A stretch of 64,000 nucleotides of DNA from Candidatus Flexicrinis proximus. Its GTDB lineage: Bacteria > Chloroflexota > Anaerolineae > Aggregatilineales > Phototrophicaceae. The position numbers were made by a program, and so were the translations under genes. The notes beneath the pieces were generated by a model. That model saw only the letters and a program-made list of their open reading frames with translations, was not told the origin of the DNA and did no database searches. The number at the start of each line of letters is the position of its first letter. The stretch's first letter is position 1. The stretch lies in assembly GCA_016712885.1 (NCBI GenBank), contig JADJQF010000007.1:114548-178547 (forward strand), in the 5' to 3' direction. This document shows positions 8,253-19,500 of this stretch, one piece after another.

Positions 8253-11200
8253 ATGCGTTCTCATTTTTCACGCGCCACGATACTGTCGCTTATTTGTTTG
8301 TTGTTCCTGGTCGTCACACAGGTCGTTTTCGCCGCGAGCTTCACGCAGGATCAGAAGCTCACGTCGGCGGATTTCACGACCGAAACGCCGCTGAACATCC
8401 CCGATGCGCACTTTAGTGAATCCATCGCTGTACACGGCAACTGGATGGCTGTGGGTACCCCCGGTGCAACCAGTGGCGCTGCCGCTGATGCAGGCGCTGT
8501 ATATCTATACGAGCGCGTAGCCGGGACGTGGGAGTATCGCACCCGTATTTCCTCCCCCGCTCCTCAATCCGGCTCCGGTTTCGGCGCAGCGGTGGATATC
8601 TATGAGGCGGGGGGTCTCGTCACCGTCATCGTCGGTGCGCCGTTGTTTTCCGGCGCGCAGACGAATGAAGGCCGCGCATACGTGTTCTACGATACGGATG
8701 CCGGCGCGGGCCTGAGCTTTACCATTACCTCCATCTCGTCGGTTAGTGCTGAGTTAAATGGCCGGTTTGGTTATGCGGTGGCGCTGTTTGGCGATAACGC
8801 AGCGATCAGCGAACCCAACGATGACGTCACCAACGCCGGCTTAGTAACCATTCGAGGCCGTAATCAAGGCGGCGCCAATGCCTGGGGATCGATCGCCACC
8901 AAAGGCGGCAACCTCGGCAATGGCTTCGGGACCTCGGTTGACCTGCACGGCGAGTATCTGATCGTCGGCGCGCCGTATGCCGACAATGGCGCCGGCATCA
9001 AGACCGGCCGGGCCTATGTCTACCGGCAGGATCTGGGCGGGGCGAACGCGTGGGGCCTGAAGCACTCCCTCTCACCGGTTACCACCGAAGCCGACATGGC
9101 CTTCGGTTTTTCTGTCGGTATCTGGGACAGCACCGGTGCAGCCGACAGCCCGAGCCGCAGCGTGGTGGGCGCGCCATTCACCGATAACAGTGGTTTCGCC
9201 GACGTCGGCATGGTGAGCTTCTTCAACGATGGCCTGGTCAACTTCACCCATTTGCACCCTGCTGACGCCAACAATGTGAACGCACATCAAGGGTACAGCG
9301 TTGCCCTTGACGGTGATAATGCGCTGGCAGGGCGTCCATCGCAGCTCGTTTCCGGGCAGCCCCATACCGGGCAAGTGAACACTTTTAACTATAACGGGAC
9401 AATCTGGGCGACCAATACCATCAATCTCACCCAGACCGGCGCGATCGCTGGTTATTTCTACGGCCATTCCGTCGATGTCTCCGGGACGGTGGCGGTGATT
9501 GGCGCGCCCGGATCGCGTGAGCATGCTTTGGTCCTTCCCCCGGGCGCTGTCGGGGCAGGCGTTATTGAAACGTTGGAAAAACCGGGCGCCACGTGGGCGA
9601 AGGATACGGACAGCTACGTCCGTGCAGTATTCGACCAGCCCAATACGGCTACCGATCAGTTCTTCGGGTCTGATGTCGCGATGACCGACACATGGCTGGC
9701 GGTCGGCGTCAAGCAGGACGGGCAAAAAGGGTCGACCGCCGGTGCGGTCTATATGTACCGCAACATCGGCGGCGTATGGACAGCGCACAGCAAACTGACC
9801 GCCTTGTACGGTCAGCCCGGCGACTTTTTCGGCACAGCGGTCGCCATTTCCGGAACCCGCCTGATCGTCGGCGCGCCAGGGTTCGATGGATTCCCAGCGA
9901 GCACATCGGGTTCGGGCGCAGTCTATGTGTTCGAGTTCATTGGCACGACATGGGTGCAGAGCGTCGAGCGGACCTCTCCGAATGCCGAGGTCAACGGAAA
10001 TTTCGGCGAATCAGTCGATTTCCATGGCGACGTGATTGTCGCCGGCGCGCCGGATGAAAACGGCGGCAGGGGCCGCGCATACGCTTATCGCGACCTCACC
10101 ACCCTGACCAGCCCGATCACGCTGGCAATCGCCGGGGCGTCGCCGTCTAGCGGCACTGCGATCTCGGTGTCGGTATACGACCCGGCCCCCGGGACGCCGA
10201 ATGACGAAGTCATCGCGCTGGGCGCCTACAATGAAAACAGCAGCCAGGGCGCAGCTTATGTCTTGTCCGGCGCGACCTTCTCGACCGTCACGACGCTGGT
10301 CGACCCGTCGCCGGGCACCGGCCGGTTCTTCGGACTGTCTGTCTCGATCTTCAACGGCCGTGTGGCCGTTGGCGCGCCGTCGGGGTCTTCCGCCCCGAGC
10401 GGCCGGGTGGTCGTCTTCAGCGGCAGCGGCTATTCGACCGCCGACACGATGGTCCCCAGCGGCACGCCAGGCCAATTCGGCCTCGATGTCGACCTTGCCG
10501 ACAGCTCGCTGGTCGTGGGCTCTCCGGCCACGGCCGGCCGCGCGGGTCTTGCGCACGTGTTTGCCCGATCCGGATCGACATGGTCGGAACAAGGGCTGCT
10601 GCAGCCCGGCGACCTCGCAGCCAATGACGAGTACGGCACAGCGGTCACACAGGCCAACGGCCAGTATGTCGTCGGCGCGCCGCTGCATAACGCTAACAGC
10701 ATTTCCAACAGTGGCGCGGCCTATGTGTTCAGCCTGGCGCCGGAAGTGACGGTCACACCGACCGCGCTGGCCGTGGACGAAACCGGCCCGACAACCGATA
10801 CGTTCGTCGTGGCGCTCAACCAGGCACCGCCGACCAACGTCACCATTCAACTGACATTCGACACGCAGGTGCAGGTCGATACCGGCAGCGGCTTCGGCGC
10901 GTCACCGCAGACGGTCACGCTCACACCGGCCAACGCCACCACTGGCGTCACGGTCAGCGTGCGCGCGGTCGACGACCCGATCGATGAGACCACCCCGCAC
11001 AGCACGACCATCACGACCGCCACGACCGTCAGCGCCACGCCGCGCTTCAACGGGCTGGCGGTGGACGACGTGACGGTGGACATCACCGATAACGACACGG
11101 CCGGCGTGACGATCACGCAGAGCAGCGCCAGCACGGCCGTGACCGAAAGCGGCACGACCGACACGTATACCGTCGTCCTCGACACGCAGCCGACGGCTAC

Positions 11201-14200
11201 AGTCGATGTCGCCATCACCTTCCCTGCCGCCGACATCACCGTCAACGGTGATACGGATGGCACCTACAACACGACCTTCACAACCGTCAACTGGAACACG
11301 GAACAGACGATCACCGTCGCGGCGGTCGACGACCGCGCGCTGGAAGGCGACCACAGCGCAACGCTGACGCACGCCTTCACCAGCGCCGATGCGCTGTATC
11401 AGGGCATCACCGCCGAGGTCGACGGCGCGGCCAGCACCAACGACGTGACGGCAGCCATCACCGACAATGAGTCGGCGGTGCTGGAATGGAATCCGACGGC
11501 TGCAAGCGCGGCGGAAGGCGCCACAAATGCGACTTCTGTTCGCCTTGACATCACAGCTAACCCGGTCGGCGGCACGCCCACGCTGGAAGGCACGATTAAC
11601 TTCAATGTGGTTCCCTCAAATATCTCGACCGAGGTCGGCGACGTCGGTACGATCTCCTTCACGGGAACATTTGCCAACGTCAGCGACCTCGCGAGTGACG
11701 CTGTTACCATCGCGCATCTCGTCGACACACTGGTCGAAGGTGATGAATCCTATAGCCTGGACATCCTTCCACTCCCGCTCCCCGCGGGTATGAATGTCTC
11801 TGTTGCGCCAGCGCTGTTCACAGGCACGATCACCGACGCCACAAGCGCGAGTGTGACCCTGACGGGCGGCGCGACGGTCAGCGAAGCGGTCGGCACGACG
11901 CCGCTGACAGTGACGCTGACCACCAGCGCAGGCAACACGCTCGGAGAAGCGGTCACCGTCGCGGTCGATCTGGTTGACGGCACGGCGACGTATGCCGCCG
12001 GCGCAGGTGACTTCAGTTTCACCGGCCCGGCCAATACGGTGAACGTCACGTTCCCGGCGGGCAGCGCAGACGGCGCAGCGCAGGTCGTGAACGTCAATAT
12101 CAACGAAGACGTGCTGGTTGAAGGCACGGAGAGCTTCAGCGCTGAACTCGGTGCGATCACCGGGCCAGCGAGCGTGAACGACCTCACCCAGAATATCACG
12201 ATCACCGACAACGAAGTCGCTGCCGTGGAATTCCAGGTCGCGTCCAGCTCGGTCGGCGAAGCAACGACGCCGCACACGGTCGTCGCGATCCTCGACATCT
12301 CGGCCGTCGGCACGGGCACACCGGCCCTCGGCGCAGCGGTCAGCGTCGGCATCACGCAGACGCCGAACAGCGCGACGACGCCGGAAGACTACACGCTGAC
12401 GACGACCAGCATCACCTTCCCTGCCGGGGCCAACGACGGCGCGCTTCAGAACATCGACGTTGCGATTGTCAACGACGGCATCAGCGAACCGACGCACGAC
12501 TTCAGCCTCGGCTTCGGTGTGGTCACCGGCGCAGCGACGGCATCCGGCGCGCATGTCGTGTCGATCCTCGATGACGACATCCCGGGCATCACCGTCACGG
12601 AGTCCGGCGGCAACACGTCGGTCGCCGAAGGCGGCGCGACGGACAGCTACACGGTCACGCTGGGCAGCGAGCCGAGCGCTCCGGTCGACATCGCTCTTAC
12701 GTTCGATCCAGCACAGGTGATCGTGAACGGCGACAGCGACGGCGCATACGCTTTCTCGCTCAACAGCGGCAATTACAACACCGGCGTCACGGTGACGGTG
12801 GTCGCCGTGGACGACACGCTGGTCGAGACGAACCCGCACACGTCGCTGATCGTCCAGACGGCCAGCAGCGCCGACCCGATCTACAACGTGATCAACCCGG
12901 CCGACGTGACGGTGAGTATCACCGAAAACGATGTCGCCGAAATCGTGCTGGAAGGCGCGACCAGCACGGTCGCGGAGACCGACGGACAGGTCAATCTGAC
13001 GGCGCGTCTGAATCTGATCTCCAACGGCACGCCGGGCGGCACACTGACCGGCGCGCTGACGGCGCAGATTGAACTGACATCCGGTACGGCCTCGTTCGGT
13101 ACCGACTACGGCAACGGCACCGTCTCGGTCAGCTTCCCGAACGGCACGGCGCACAACGCGACGCTGCCGATCAGCATCCCGATCGTCAACGACCGGATGC
13201 TGGAAGCCAGCGAGACGTTCACGGTCAGCCTGAGCCTGCTGGCAGGCAACGGATCGGTCAGCGGCGCCAACGTCGTGACGATCACCGATGACGAATCCGG
13301 CATCTTCACCTTCAACCTCGCCAGCGACAGTACGCCGGAAGGCGCAGGCACCTACAACCGCACCGCGCGGCTGACGATCATCGGCAGCGGCGACGGCACG
13401 ACCTTCCGGATCCAGGACGCGGCCAGCATCGCGCTGGGGAGCGTCCCGAATACGGCGGGCAGCCCAGTCGACTACAGCCTGATCACCACGGCGCTCAACG
13501 TGCCGGCCAACGCACCTTCGCCGCTCGATATGCCGTTCGACGTGTCGATCGTGGATGACGCGCTTGTGGAAGCCGACGAGCTCTTCGCTGTAGTCTTCGG
13601 TTCGATCACCGGCAGCGGCAGCCTGAGCAGCAGCGGCACGCATATGGTGACGATCACCGAGAACGACAGCGCGTCGGTCTCGTTCACCACAGCAAGCGGG
13701 ACGGTGGCCGAGGGCGGCGGTACTTACACCGCCATCGCCCAGCTCGACCTGACGACCGTCGGCACCGGCACGCCGGGCCTACAGGTGCCTGTCCTGCTCT
13801 CGGTCGGGACGGCCGGCAGCGCGACGTTCGGGCCCGACTACAGCCTGGCGCCGATCGTTGTGTTCACGCCTGCGGACGCGGACGGCGCGACCTTTAACGT
13901 GGTCATCAACATCACGCAAGACGCGATCGACGAGACGGACGAGACGATCGACCTCACGCTCTCCCCGACGGCGCCGGTATCGATCGGCGCGCAGGGCACG
14001 CACACCGTCACGATCATCGACGACGACACGGCGGCCGTGATCGTCACCGAAAGCGGCGGCACGACGGCTGTCACCGAAGGCGGCGCGCAGGACTTGTACG
14101 ACGTGGTCCTGGCCACCCAGCCGACGGCCCCTGTGACTGTCGCGCTCACCTTCGACAGCCAGATCGAAGTCAGCACGGACGGAATCACCTTCTTCCCCTC

Positions 14201-16376
14201 GCCGGTGAACCTGTTCTTCACGCCGGGCGACTGGAACAACACGAGAACTATCGTCGTTCAGGCCGTCAACGATACGGTGGTCGAAGGGCCGCATGCTTCG
14301 CTGATCGCGCAGGATACGACGAGCGGCGACCTGAACTACAACCTGATCGCCACGGCGGACGTGAACGTCAGTATCACCGACAACGACACGGCCGAAGTCA
14401 TCTTTGCCTCGGCGGGCTTCTCGGCGATCGAAGGTGCCGTGTTCAGCCCGGGGATGACTCTGAAAGTCACGGCCAACGGCGCACCGGGCGGCACCATCGC
14501 CTCGCCAATCACCGTCAACGCGGCGATCGTCCTCGGCACAGCGGAAGCAGGCGACGTGACCCTGCTCACCGCCGTCGATACGTTCCCGGCCGGCTCAGCG
14601 CACGACACGGTCTCGATGGGGATCAGCACCCAGATCGTCGACGACCTGATCGTCGAGCGGACTGAGGACTTCACGCTGAACCTGAGCATCGGGTCCGGTC
14701 TCGCGACGACCACCGCGTCGAATGTCTACCAGATCAGCAGCGACGACACCGCAGCCATCAGCTACAGCGCGCCGAACAGCAGCGCGCCGGAAACAATCAC
14801 GCCGCACAGCGTGACGGCGCTCCTGACGCTGGGCGGCACGGGTACCGGCACGCCGAGCATCGAGGAACCGGTTTCGGTGGTCATCACCGAGACGGCCGGC
14901 ACGGCCACGACGCCGGCAGACTACACGCTGACGACGACCTCAATCACCTTCCCGGCCGGCAGCCCGAATGCCGCGACGGCGCCAGTCTCGTCCGGCATCG
15001 TTAACGACGCGCTGATCGAAGGCCCGCATACCTTCACGCTCGGCCTCGGCGCGATCACGACCAACCTGACCGGCGTCAGCGCCAGCGGCTCGCACGTGGT
15101 CACAATCTTCGACGACGACTTCGCCGGCGTGACGATCACGGAGTCGGCCGGTTCGACCGACGTGGTCGAAGGCAGCACGACTGATACCTTCGACATCGTC
15201 CTGAATGCCCAACCGGTGAGCGACGTGACGATCACGTTCGACGTCGGCACGCAGGTTACGTTCGCGGCCAATCCGATGGTCTTCACGCCGGGCAACTGGA
15301 ACGTGCCGCAGACGGTCACGGTCACGGCGGTGGACGATATCGTCATCGAAGGACCGCACAACACGGTCGTCGGCCTGATATTCACGGGAGACGTGGACTT
15401 CGCGGCGATCCCGCCGAACAGCATCGCGGTGCTCGTGAACATCACGGATAACGACGTGCCGGGCGTAGTCATTACCGAAAGTGCCGGCACAACCGATGTC
15501 GTTGAAGGCGGCGCGACCGACACGTACGATATCGTGCTGCTCGGCGCCCCGACCAATGATGTGATCATCACGCTCGGCAGCGTCGGCGGCCAGTTGATCC
15601 TCCCGGCTCCGCTGACCTTCACGCCAGCCAACTATAACGTGCCGCAAACGGTGACGGTCACGGCAGTCGATGACGGCGTCTATGAAGGCGACCACACCGA
15701 CACCATCACCCATACCGTGACCAGCGCGGACGTGAACTACAACGGCTTCGCTGCCGGCACGGTGGCGGTCAACATCGCCGACGGCATCAGCGAGCTGATC
15801 CTGAACGGCGGCTTCGAGACGCCGGGCGCAACCGCCAGGGAGGCGCAGAACTGGAAGGGCGTACTGCTGACCAGCCTGGACCGCCGGGTGTGCAACACGC
15901 TCGCCAACCCGAACAAGGCGTTCGAAGGCTCCTGTGCGTTCCAGTTCAACTTCACAGGTCCGCTGGTCGTCGGCCGCAAGCTCAAGCAGGTTACTACGGC
16001 GCCGGTCTGGGGCAACATCGGTGAAACACTGACGCTCTCGGCACAAATCTCAGGCAAGAACTTCGCCGCGGGCGCTAAGATGCGTATCAAGGTGTTCTAC
16101 AGCGACGGCACGGCCGAGAAGGTTCAGGTTGACATCCCGGCCGGCACCTACCCGTACGCGCCGCTGACGACTTCGCTCCCCTTGCCCAAGCGGGTGACCA
16201 AAGCGATCGTGATGTTCAAGGTGGGCAGCGCGGTCGGCCGGGTCTGGATCGATGACGTCTCGTTCACCGTCACCCCGGCAGGGGCGCCGCCACGCAATAC
16301 GCGCATGGATGCAGGCGCGCTGCCGCTGCCTGACGCACTGCCGCTGCCGCTCCCTATGCGGCGCGCGGATAACTAG
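8253..16376 (+). CDS. Giant secreted FG-GAP / Calx-beta repeat protein (2707 aa)
   Basis: A signal peptide (residues 1-27, cleaved at about VFA-AS) is followed by three regions. Residues 30-828 hold FG-GAP/integrin-like propeller repeats with phrases such as GNWMAVGTPGA and LIVGAPYADNG. Residues 830-2510 hold about 14 tandem Calx-beta-like repeats of 112-126 residues that end in acidic ITDND/ILDDD motifs, probable calcium ligands. Residues 2512-2660 form a domain starting LILNGGFETPG, shared with three other secreted proteins here and resembling CenC-type carbohydrate-binding modules; then comes a Pro/Leu-rich tail. No LPXTG or other known anchor is seen. By family it is a calcium-stabilised adhesin or surface fibre. 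It has its own promoter and is followed by a strong hairpin. Confidence 0.9.
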   Translation: MRSHFSRATILSLICLLFLVVTQVVFAASFTQDQKLTSADFTTETPLNIPDAHFSESIAVHGNWMAVGTPGATSGAAADAGAVYLYERVAGTWEYRTRISSPAPQSGSGFGAAVDIYEAGGLVTVIVGAPLFSGAQTNEGRAYVFYDTDAGAGLSFTITSISSVSAELNGRFGYAVALFGDNAAISEPNDDVTNAGLVTIRGRNQGGANAWGSIATKGGNLGNGFGTSVDLHGEYLIVGAPYADNGAGIKTGRAYVYRQDLGGANAWGLKHSLSPVTTEADMAFGFSVGIWDSTGAADSPSRSVVGAPFTDNSGFADVGMVSFFNDGLVNFTHLHPADANNVNAHQGYSVALDGDNALAGRPSQLVSGQPHTGQVNTFNYNGTIWATNTINLTQTGAIAGYFYGHSVDVSGTVAVIGAPGSREHALVLPPGAVGAGVIETLEKPGATWAKDTDSYVRAVFDQPNTATDQFFGSDVAMTDTWLAVGVKQDGQKGSTAGAVYMYRNIGGVWTAHSKLTALYGQPGDFFGTAVAISGTRLIVGAPGFDGFPASTSGSGAVYVFEFIGTTWVQSVERTSPNAEVNGNFGESVDFHGDVIVAGAPDENGGRGRAYAYRDLTTLTSPITLAIAGASPSSGTAISVSVYDPAPGTPNDEVIALGAYNENSSQGAAYVLSGATFSTVTTLVDPSPGTGRFFGLSVSIFNGRVAVGAPSGSSAPSGRVVVFSGSGYSTADTMVPSGTPGQFGLDVDLADSSLVVGSPATAGRAGLAHVFARSGSTWSEQGLLQPGDLAANDEYGTAVTQANGQYVVGAPLHNANSISNSGAAYVFSLAPEVTVTPTALAVDETGPTTDTFVVALNQAPPTNVTIQLTFDTQVQVDTGSGFGASPQTVTLTPANATTGVTVSVRAVDDPIDETTPHSTTITTATTVSATPRFNGLAVDDVTVDITDNDTAGVTITQSSASTAVTESGTTDTYTVVLDTQPTATVDVAITFPAADITVNGDTDGTYNTTFTTVNWNTEQTITVAAVDDRALEGDHSATLTHAFTSADALYQGITAEVDGAASTNDVTAAITDNESAVLEWNPTAASAAEGATNATSVRLDITANPVGGTPTLEGTINFNVVPSNISTEVGDVGTISFTGTFANVSDLASDAVTIAHLVDTLVEGDESYSLDILPLPLPAGMNVSVAPALFTGTITDATSASVTLTGGATVSEAVGTTPLTVTLTTSAGNTLGEAVTVAVDLVDGTATYAAGAGDFSFTGPANTVNVTFPAGSADGAAQVVNVNINEDVLVEGTESFSAELGAITGPASVNDLTQNITITDNEVAAVEFQVASSSVGEATTPHTVVAILDISAVGTGTPALGAAVSVGITQTPNSATTPEDYTLTTTSITFPAGANDGALQNIDVAIVNDGISEPTHDFSLGFGVVTGAATASGAHVVSILDDDIPGITVTESGGNTSVAEGGATDSYTVTLGSEPSAPVDIALTFDPAQVIVNGDSDGAYAFSLNSGNYNTGVTVTVVAVDDTLVETNPHTSLIVQTASSADPIYNVINPADVTVSITENDVAEIVLEGATSTVAETDGQVNLTARLNLISNGTPGGTLTGALTAQIELTSGTASFGTDYGNGTVSVSFPNGTAHNATLPISIPIVNDRMLEASETFTVSLSLLAGNGSVSGANVVTITDDESGIFTFNLASDSTPEGAGTYNRTARLTIIGSGDGTTFRIQDAASIALGSVPNTAGSPVDYSLITTALNVPANAPSPLDMPFDVSIVDDALVEADELFAVVFGSITGSGSLSSSGTHMVTITENDSASVSFTTASGTVAEGGGTYTAIAQLDLTTVGTGTPGLQVPVLLSVGTAGSATFGPDYSLAPIVVFTPADADGATFNVVINITQDAIDETDETIDLTLSPTAPVSIGAQGTHTVTIIDDDTAAVIVTESGGTTAVTEGGAQDLYDVVLATQPTAPVTVALTFDSQIEVSTDGITFFPSPVNLFFTPGDWNNTRTIVVQAVNDTVVEGPHASLIAQDTTSGDLNYNLIATADVNVSITDNDTAEVIFASAGFSAIEGAVFSPGMTLKVTANGAPGGTIASPITVNAAIVLGTAEAGDVTLLTAVDTFPAGSAHDTVSMGISTQIVDDLIVERTEDFTLNLSIGSGLATTTASNVYQISSDDTAAISYSAPNSSAPETITPHSVTALLTLGGTGTGTPSIEEPVSVVITETAGTATTPADYTLTTTSITFPAGSPNAATAPVSSGIVNDALIEGPHTFTLGLGAITTNLTGVSASGSHVVTIFDDDFAGVTITESAGSTDVVEGSTTDTFDIVLNAQPVSDVTITFDVGTQVTFAANPMVFTPGNWNVPQTVTVTAVDDIVIEGPHNTVVGLIFTGDVDFAAIPPNSIAVLVNITDNDVPGVVITESAGTTDVVEGGATDTYDIVLLGAPTNDVIITLGSVGGQLILPAPLTFTPANYNVPQTVTVTAVDDGVYEGDHTDTITHTVTSADVNYNGFAAGTVAVNIADGISELILNGGFETPGATAREAQNWKGVLLTSLDRRVCNTLANPNKAFEGSCAFQFNFTGPLVVGRKLKQVTTAPVWGNIGETLTLSAQISGKNFAAGAKMRIKVFYSDGTAEKVQVDIPAGTYPYAPLTTSLPLPKRVTKAIVMFKVGSAVGRVWIDDVSFTVTPAGAPPRNTRMDAGALPLPDALPLPLPMRRADN

Positions 16377-16381
16377 TATCG

Positions 16382-16418
16382 AGGCCTCCGGCAGGGCAGG
16401 TCGCTCTGCCGGAGGCCT
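16382..16418 (+). terminator. Strong hairpin after the giant gene
   Basis: A perfect 13 bp stem (AGGCCTCCGGCAG with CTGCCGGAGGCCT) and an 11 nt loop, 5 bp after the stop codon. There is no proper T run, so it may act as a weak terminator or as a 3'-end stabiliser. Confidence 0.6.
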
Positions 16419-16511
16419 TCAAAGACGCTTTATTGACGCTTTCCAGAACAATCCAGTGCGGTGAGTGCGGCCATTATCACGCTTCATCATGCAAGACAAC
16501 GGGGAACAGTT

Positions 16512-19500
16512 ATGACTCAGACTAATCGCATTATCCTCAGGGTTCTCTTCCTGATACTGCTGGCAGCAGTACCGCTTATGGCTGCTTCCGCGCAGGCGCC
16601 CACCGTCAACAGCGACGCGTATTCGGTCAACGTCAACGGTTATCTGAACGTTGCCGCGGGTAGTGGGCTGCTGGTCAACGACACGGGCTTTAACGCGACC
16701 ACCCATCGGCTGGAAACCTTTGACTCCGTCAGTCAGTACGGGGGCACTGTGTTCGTCGCTTCGGATGGCGCGTTTACCTACGACCCGCCGATCGCATTCC
16801 GCGGCGTCGATACCTTCGCCTACACGGTGCGCAACGCTTCTGGCTCAAACAGGGCAATCGTCACGATCGATGTCACCGGAGAAACCGTCTGGTTCGTCGA
16901 CGATACTGCGGCAGCCGGCGGCGACGGCACGATCAATGCGCCGTTCAACAGCTTCGCTCCGGTGAACGGATCCGGCGGTGTCGGCGACATCGACTCGGTC
17001 GGCAACACGATTTTCGTCTACGAAGGTAGCTACAGCGTCGAATTCGACCTCGAGTCTGGCCAGAAACTGATCGGCCACAGCGAGGGGCTCGACTTGATCG
17101 GGACGGCCAATGACGTCGCTGCCGCGACCACGCCGGCCCTGACAACCAGCGGCAGCTTCCCGATTGTCGAGCTGTTCGGCGCGGGCGGCGCAGTGCGCGG
17201 CTTCGCCATCAACAACACCAACAGCCAGGCGATATCAGGCACCAGCATTTCCAACTTCACCATAGCCAACGTCGCCATCACAGCTGGCATCACGTCCAGC
17301 GGCGCGGTCGCGTTCATCGGCACATCCGGCACAAACACGCTGAACAATGTCGATATCACCGGTACGGTGCCGTCGGGCAACAGCGCGTTCGCCTTCGTCA
17401 GCAATGCAGGGACGATCAACCTGGTGGGCAGCACTGTGAGCAGCTTCACTGGCGGCCGCGTGCTGAGCATCGATAGCAACAGCGGGACCATTGCCTTCGA
17501 CGCCAACAGCGACCTCAGTTCCACCGACACCCGCGGCCTGATCATCGCCAGCCAGACAGCCACCGGAGTGGTCACGCTGGCGGGCGTGGATCTGGACGGC
17601 GGCGTAACAGGCAACCCGCTGATCTCTCTGCTCAACAACCACGCCAATTCGGTCGTCAACTTCGAAGAGGGTGTGTTCGCTGATGCCGCGACGACGAATA
17701 CGCAGGCCTTCAATCACAATGGCGGAAAACTGAAAATCGCCGGGACAACCAGCGTTTTGACCGCTGCATCCGGCTCGGCCTTGGATCTGGAGGGCGTTGA
17801 ACTCACCCAGAACGCGACTTTCGCCAGCCTGTCCTCGACCGACAGCACCAGCGAAGGCGTGCGCATCAGCCAGCCAGTCGGCAATAACGACATCATCGTC
17901 ACCGGCACGACAACCGTCACCAATCCGGCCACGCGGGCGGTCCGCGCCAACAGCACGGCCGCCAGCGGCTTCCTGCTGCAGATGGCGGTATTGAACTCGA
18001 CCGGCGGCACAGTCGGCATCGAAGTCCTCAACACCGCTGTTACGGTGACCAACAGCACCAGCACCCTGACCACCAGCGCCGGGCCGGCAGTCTTCTGTAC
18101 GACCGGCACGACCAACCTGGCGCTGGCCACCCTGACCGCGGCGGGCGGAACAACCGGGGTCTCGTTCGACGGCTGCACCGGTACGGTCACGGCTACTGTC
18201 GGCACGCTGAACTCGACCGGCGGCGCGACCAACCATGTCGTCAATATCGTCAACACCAGCGGCACCAGCGCCGTCAGCTTCACCTACGGCGGAACCATCA
18301 ACAAGACCACCGACGGCGCCGCTGTCAATATCGTCGGCCTGACCGGCGCGGCGGGTGCAGCCAGCTTCAATGGGACGGTAACCGGCACGAATGCCTCGGA
18401 TGGCGTGCTCATTACCAACACCACGCGCCCGGTCACGTTCACAACCCTGACACTGGGCACCGGCGGTGCGCGCTTCACGGTCACCCCAGTCACGCTGGCG
18501 GGTAATACCGGAGCCGTTGATCTCGGCGTCTTCACCAGCTTTACCGACGGCGACGAAGCGCTGACCGTCAGCTACGTCAACGCCTCTCCAGGCGCGGTCA
18601 CGACCGACGCGGGAAGCGTGCTGAACACCACCGGCGCATCCGCCGCGTTGTTCGTCAGCCACGCGACCAGCCAGGCGATCACGCTGAGCTTCGCCAGCAT
18701 CACGAACACGGGAGCAGGTTCACATGGCATCAGCCTGAACCGCACCAGCGGCGCAATCGTTGTCAGCGGCCTGACCAATCTGGGCGCAAAGACCACAGCC
18801 GGTATCGAAATCAGCAATTCGAATACTGTCGCTAGTTTCCAGGAAGTGGACATCACCGGCGCCGCTGATGGCGTGAAGCTTTCCAACAACAACGGCAGCT
18901 TCACGATTTTGGGCGATGGCAACTTCGCGACTTCGCACACCGACGGGTTCGGTGGAACGTTCACCAACCTGACCGACAACGCCTTCGATTTCAACGGGGT
19001 TGTCGATTTCCGTGCCACCGACCTTACGATTTCGGGTACGGGCGGCCATGGCGTCACCGGCAGGAGCGTCTCCGGTACAACCATCTTCTCGAATGTCGAC
19101 ATGACCAACATCGGCAACGCCGACAACGAACACGTCTTCAACTTCCAGGAAGGTGCCGTCAGCGGGGCGCAGGTCTCCGGCACGCTGAACATCAATAACA
19201 GCGTGATCACCAACTTCACCGATAACGGGCTGTATCTGGAGAACTTCGCCGGTGCGCTGAATTTCAGGTTCACCGACAACACCCTCACCAACAATATCAC
19301 CACGGCGGCCTGCGGCGGCGGCAACTGCAACGGCAACGGCATCCTGCTGCGCGCGGACGGCACGGCGACCATCACCGGGCTGATCCAGAACAACAACATC
19401 AACCAGGTCGACGGCATCGCGATTACGGCCAACCCGGAAGGCAATTCCAACGCCCGCATGGATCTTACGATCAGACAGAACACCATTGTCGCCAATGCCT

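Noticed and set aside
11616..13643. Long minus-strand open frame (about 675 codons) inside the giant gene
   Set aside because: It is antisense to well-defined Calx-beta repeats, rich in Arg/Asp/Val typical of a mirror frame in GC-rich DNA, and has no ribosome binding site or family match.
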